Shown here: positions 63,728 to 64,000 of the stretch, in pieces
How positions within the stretch are numbered: position 1 is the first letter of the stretch
Layout of the letters: every line of letters starts with the position of its first letter
Origin: Prochlorococcus sp. AG-388-A01
GTDB lineage: Bacteria > Cyanobacteriota > Cyanobacteriia > PCC-6307 > Cyanobiaceae
NCBI GenBank assembly: GCA_003279945.1
Contig: QCGK01000007.1
Location: forward strand, 1 to 64,000
Reading direction: 5' to 3'
Length of the DNA: 64,000 nucleotides
Position numbers and translations under genes: made by a program
The notes under the pieces: model-generated
What the model was told of the DNA's origin: nothing
Database searches by the model: none
The model's input: only the letters and a program-made list of their open reading frames with translations

Positions 63728-63876
63728 AAACTTTCATTAATTATATTTAAAAGTTTATTTCTTTTATCAGTGTTTTTCTCTTCCCAATGGAGTGTTACTT
63801 CATCATTAATAGTAGGTTTTGCTTCATAAGCTAAATACCAGAGAATAAATCCTGCAGGAAATATTAAAATATGCAT
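63724..63876 (-). CDS. small protein (50 aa), MHILIFPAGFILWYLAYEAKPTINDEVTLHWEEKNTDKRNKLLNIINESF
   Basis: manual translation; 4-nt tail overlap with the preceding small ORF. Confidence 0.5.
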   Translation of the reverse strand: MHILIFPAGFILWYLAYEAKPTINDEVTLHWEEKNTDKRNKLLNIINESF

Positions 63877-63905
63877 GACAAAAATTAGTTGACTTAAATC
63901 AAATA

Positions 63906-63940
63906 TAGTGCAACACTTGTAATGTGCAAGTGTGACACTA
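63906..63940. promoter_or_regulatory. 35-bp near-palindrome TAGTGCAACACTTG-taatgtg-CAAGTGTGACACTA
   Basis: 12 of 14 arm positions pair; ends 11 nt before the start codon at 63952. Confidence 0.65.
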
Positions 63941-63951
63941 AAAAAACTATT

Positions 63952-64000
63952 ATGCCCTCTCAGAGGAAAAGAATTGGGTTTTTACCAAGTGAAGAGGTTC
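63952..64000 (+). CDS. start of a putative ribbon-helix-helix (CopG-like) protein, truncated by window edge
   Basis: MPSQRKRIGFLPSEEV... Confidence 0.5.
   Translation, partial: MPSQRKRIGFLPSEEV

Overview
The window is a very AT-rich, gene-dense chromosomal segment that reads as a marine picocyanobacterium, most likely high-light Prochlorococcus. The evidence is chlH, acsF, a psb30-like microgene, PetP/DUF2862, Ycf20/DUF565, DUF3038/DUF4335, DUF2996, DUF3303 and DUF3318 family genes, together with composition and gene compactness. Most of it is core housekeeping: gpx, purT, pepN, carB, tpiA, folP, dapB, mfd, fmt, tldD/pmbA, a 2-Cys peroxiredoxin, rpsU, rpmF and one initiator tRNA. I see no CRISPR array, prophage, transposon or rRNA. 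The best leads are: (1) an FtsH-family protein with an intact AAA+ module whose HEXGH zinc motif reads NEVGR; (2) an RNase II/R-family protein whose catalytic-aspartate signature and C-terminal Arg signature are both gone; (3) two genes whose coding signal extends upstream of any ATG/GTG/TTG, suggesting ATT/ATA starts, one of which restores a signal peptide; (4) a candidate minus-strand small RNA with a strong intrinsic terminator at about 20.32-20.46 kb; (5) a 35-bp near-palindrome just upstream of a ribbon-helix-helix-like gene at the right edge; and (6) many un-called microproteins. All family calls come from reading motifs by eye. No database searches were run.
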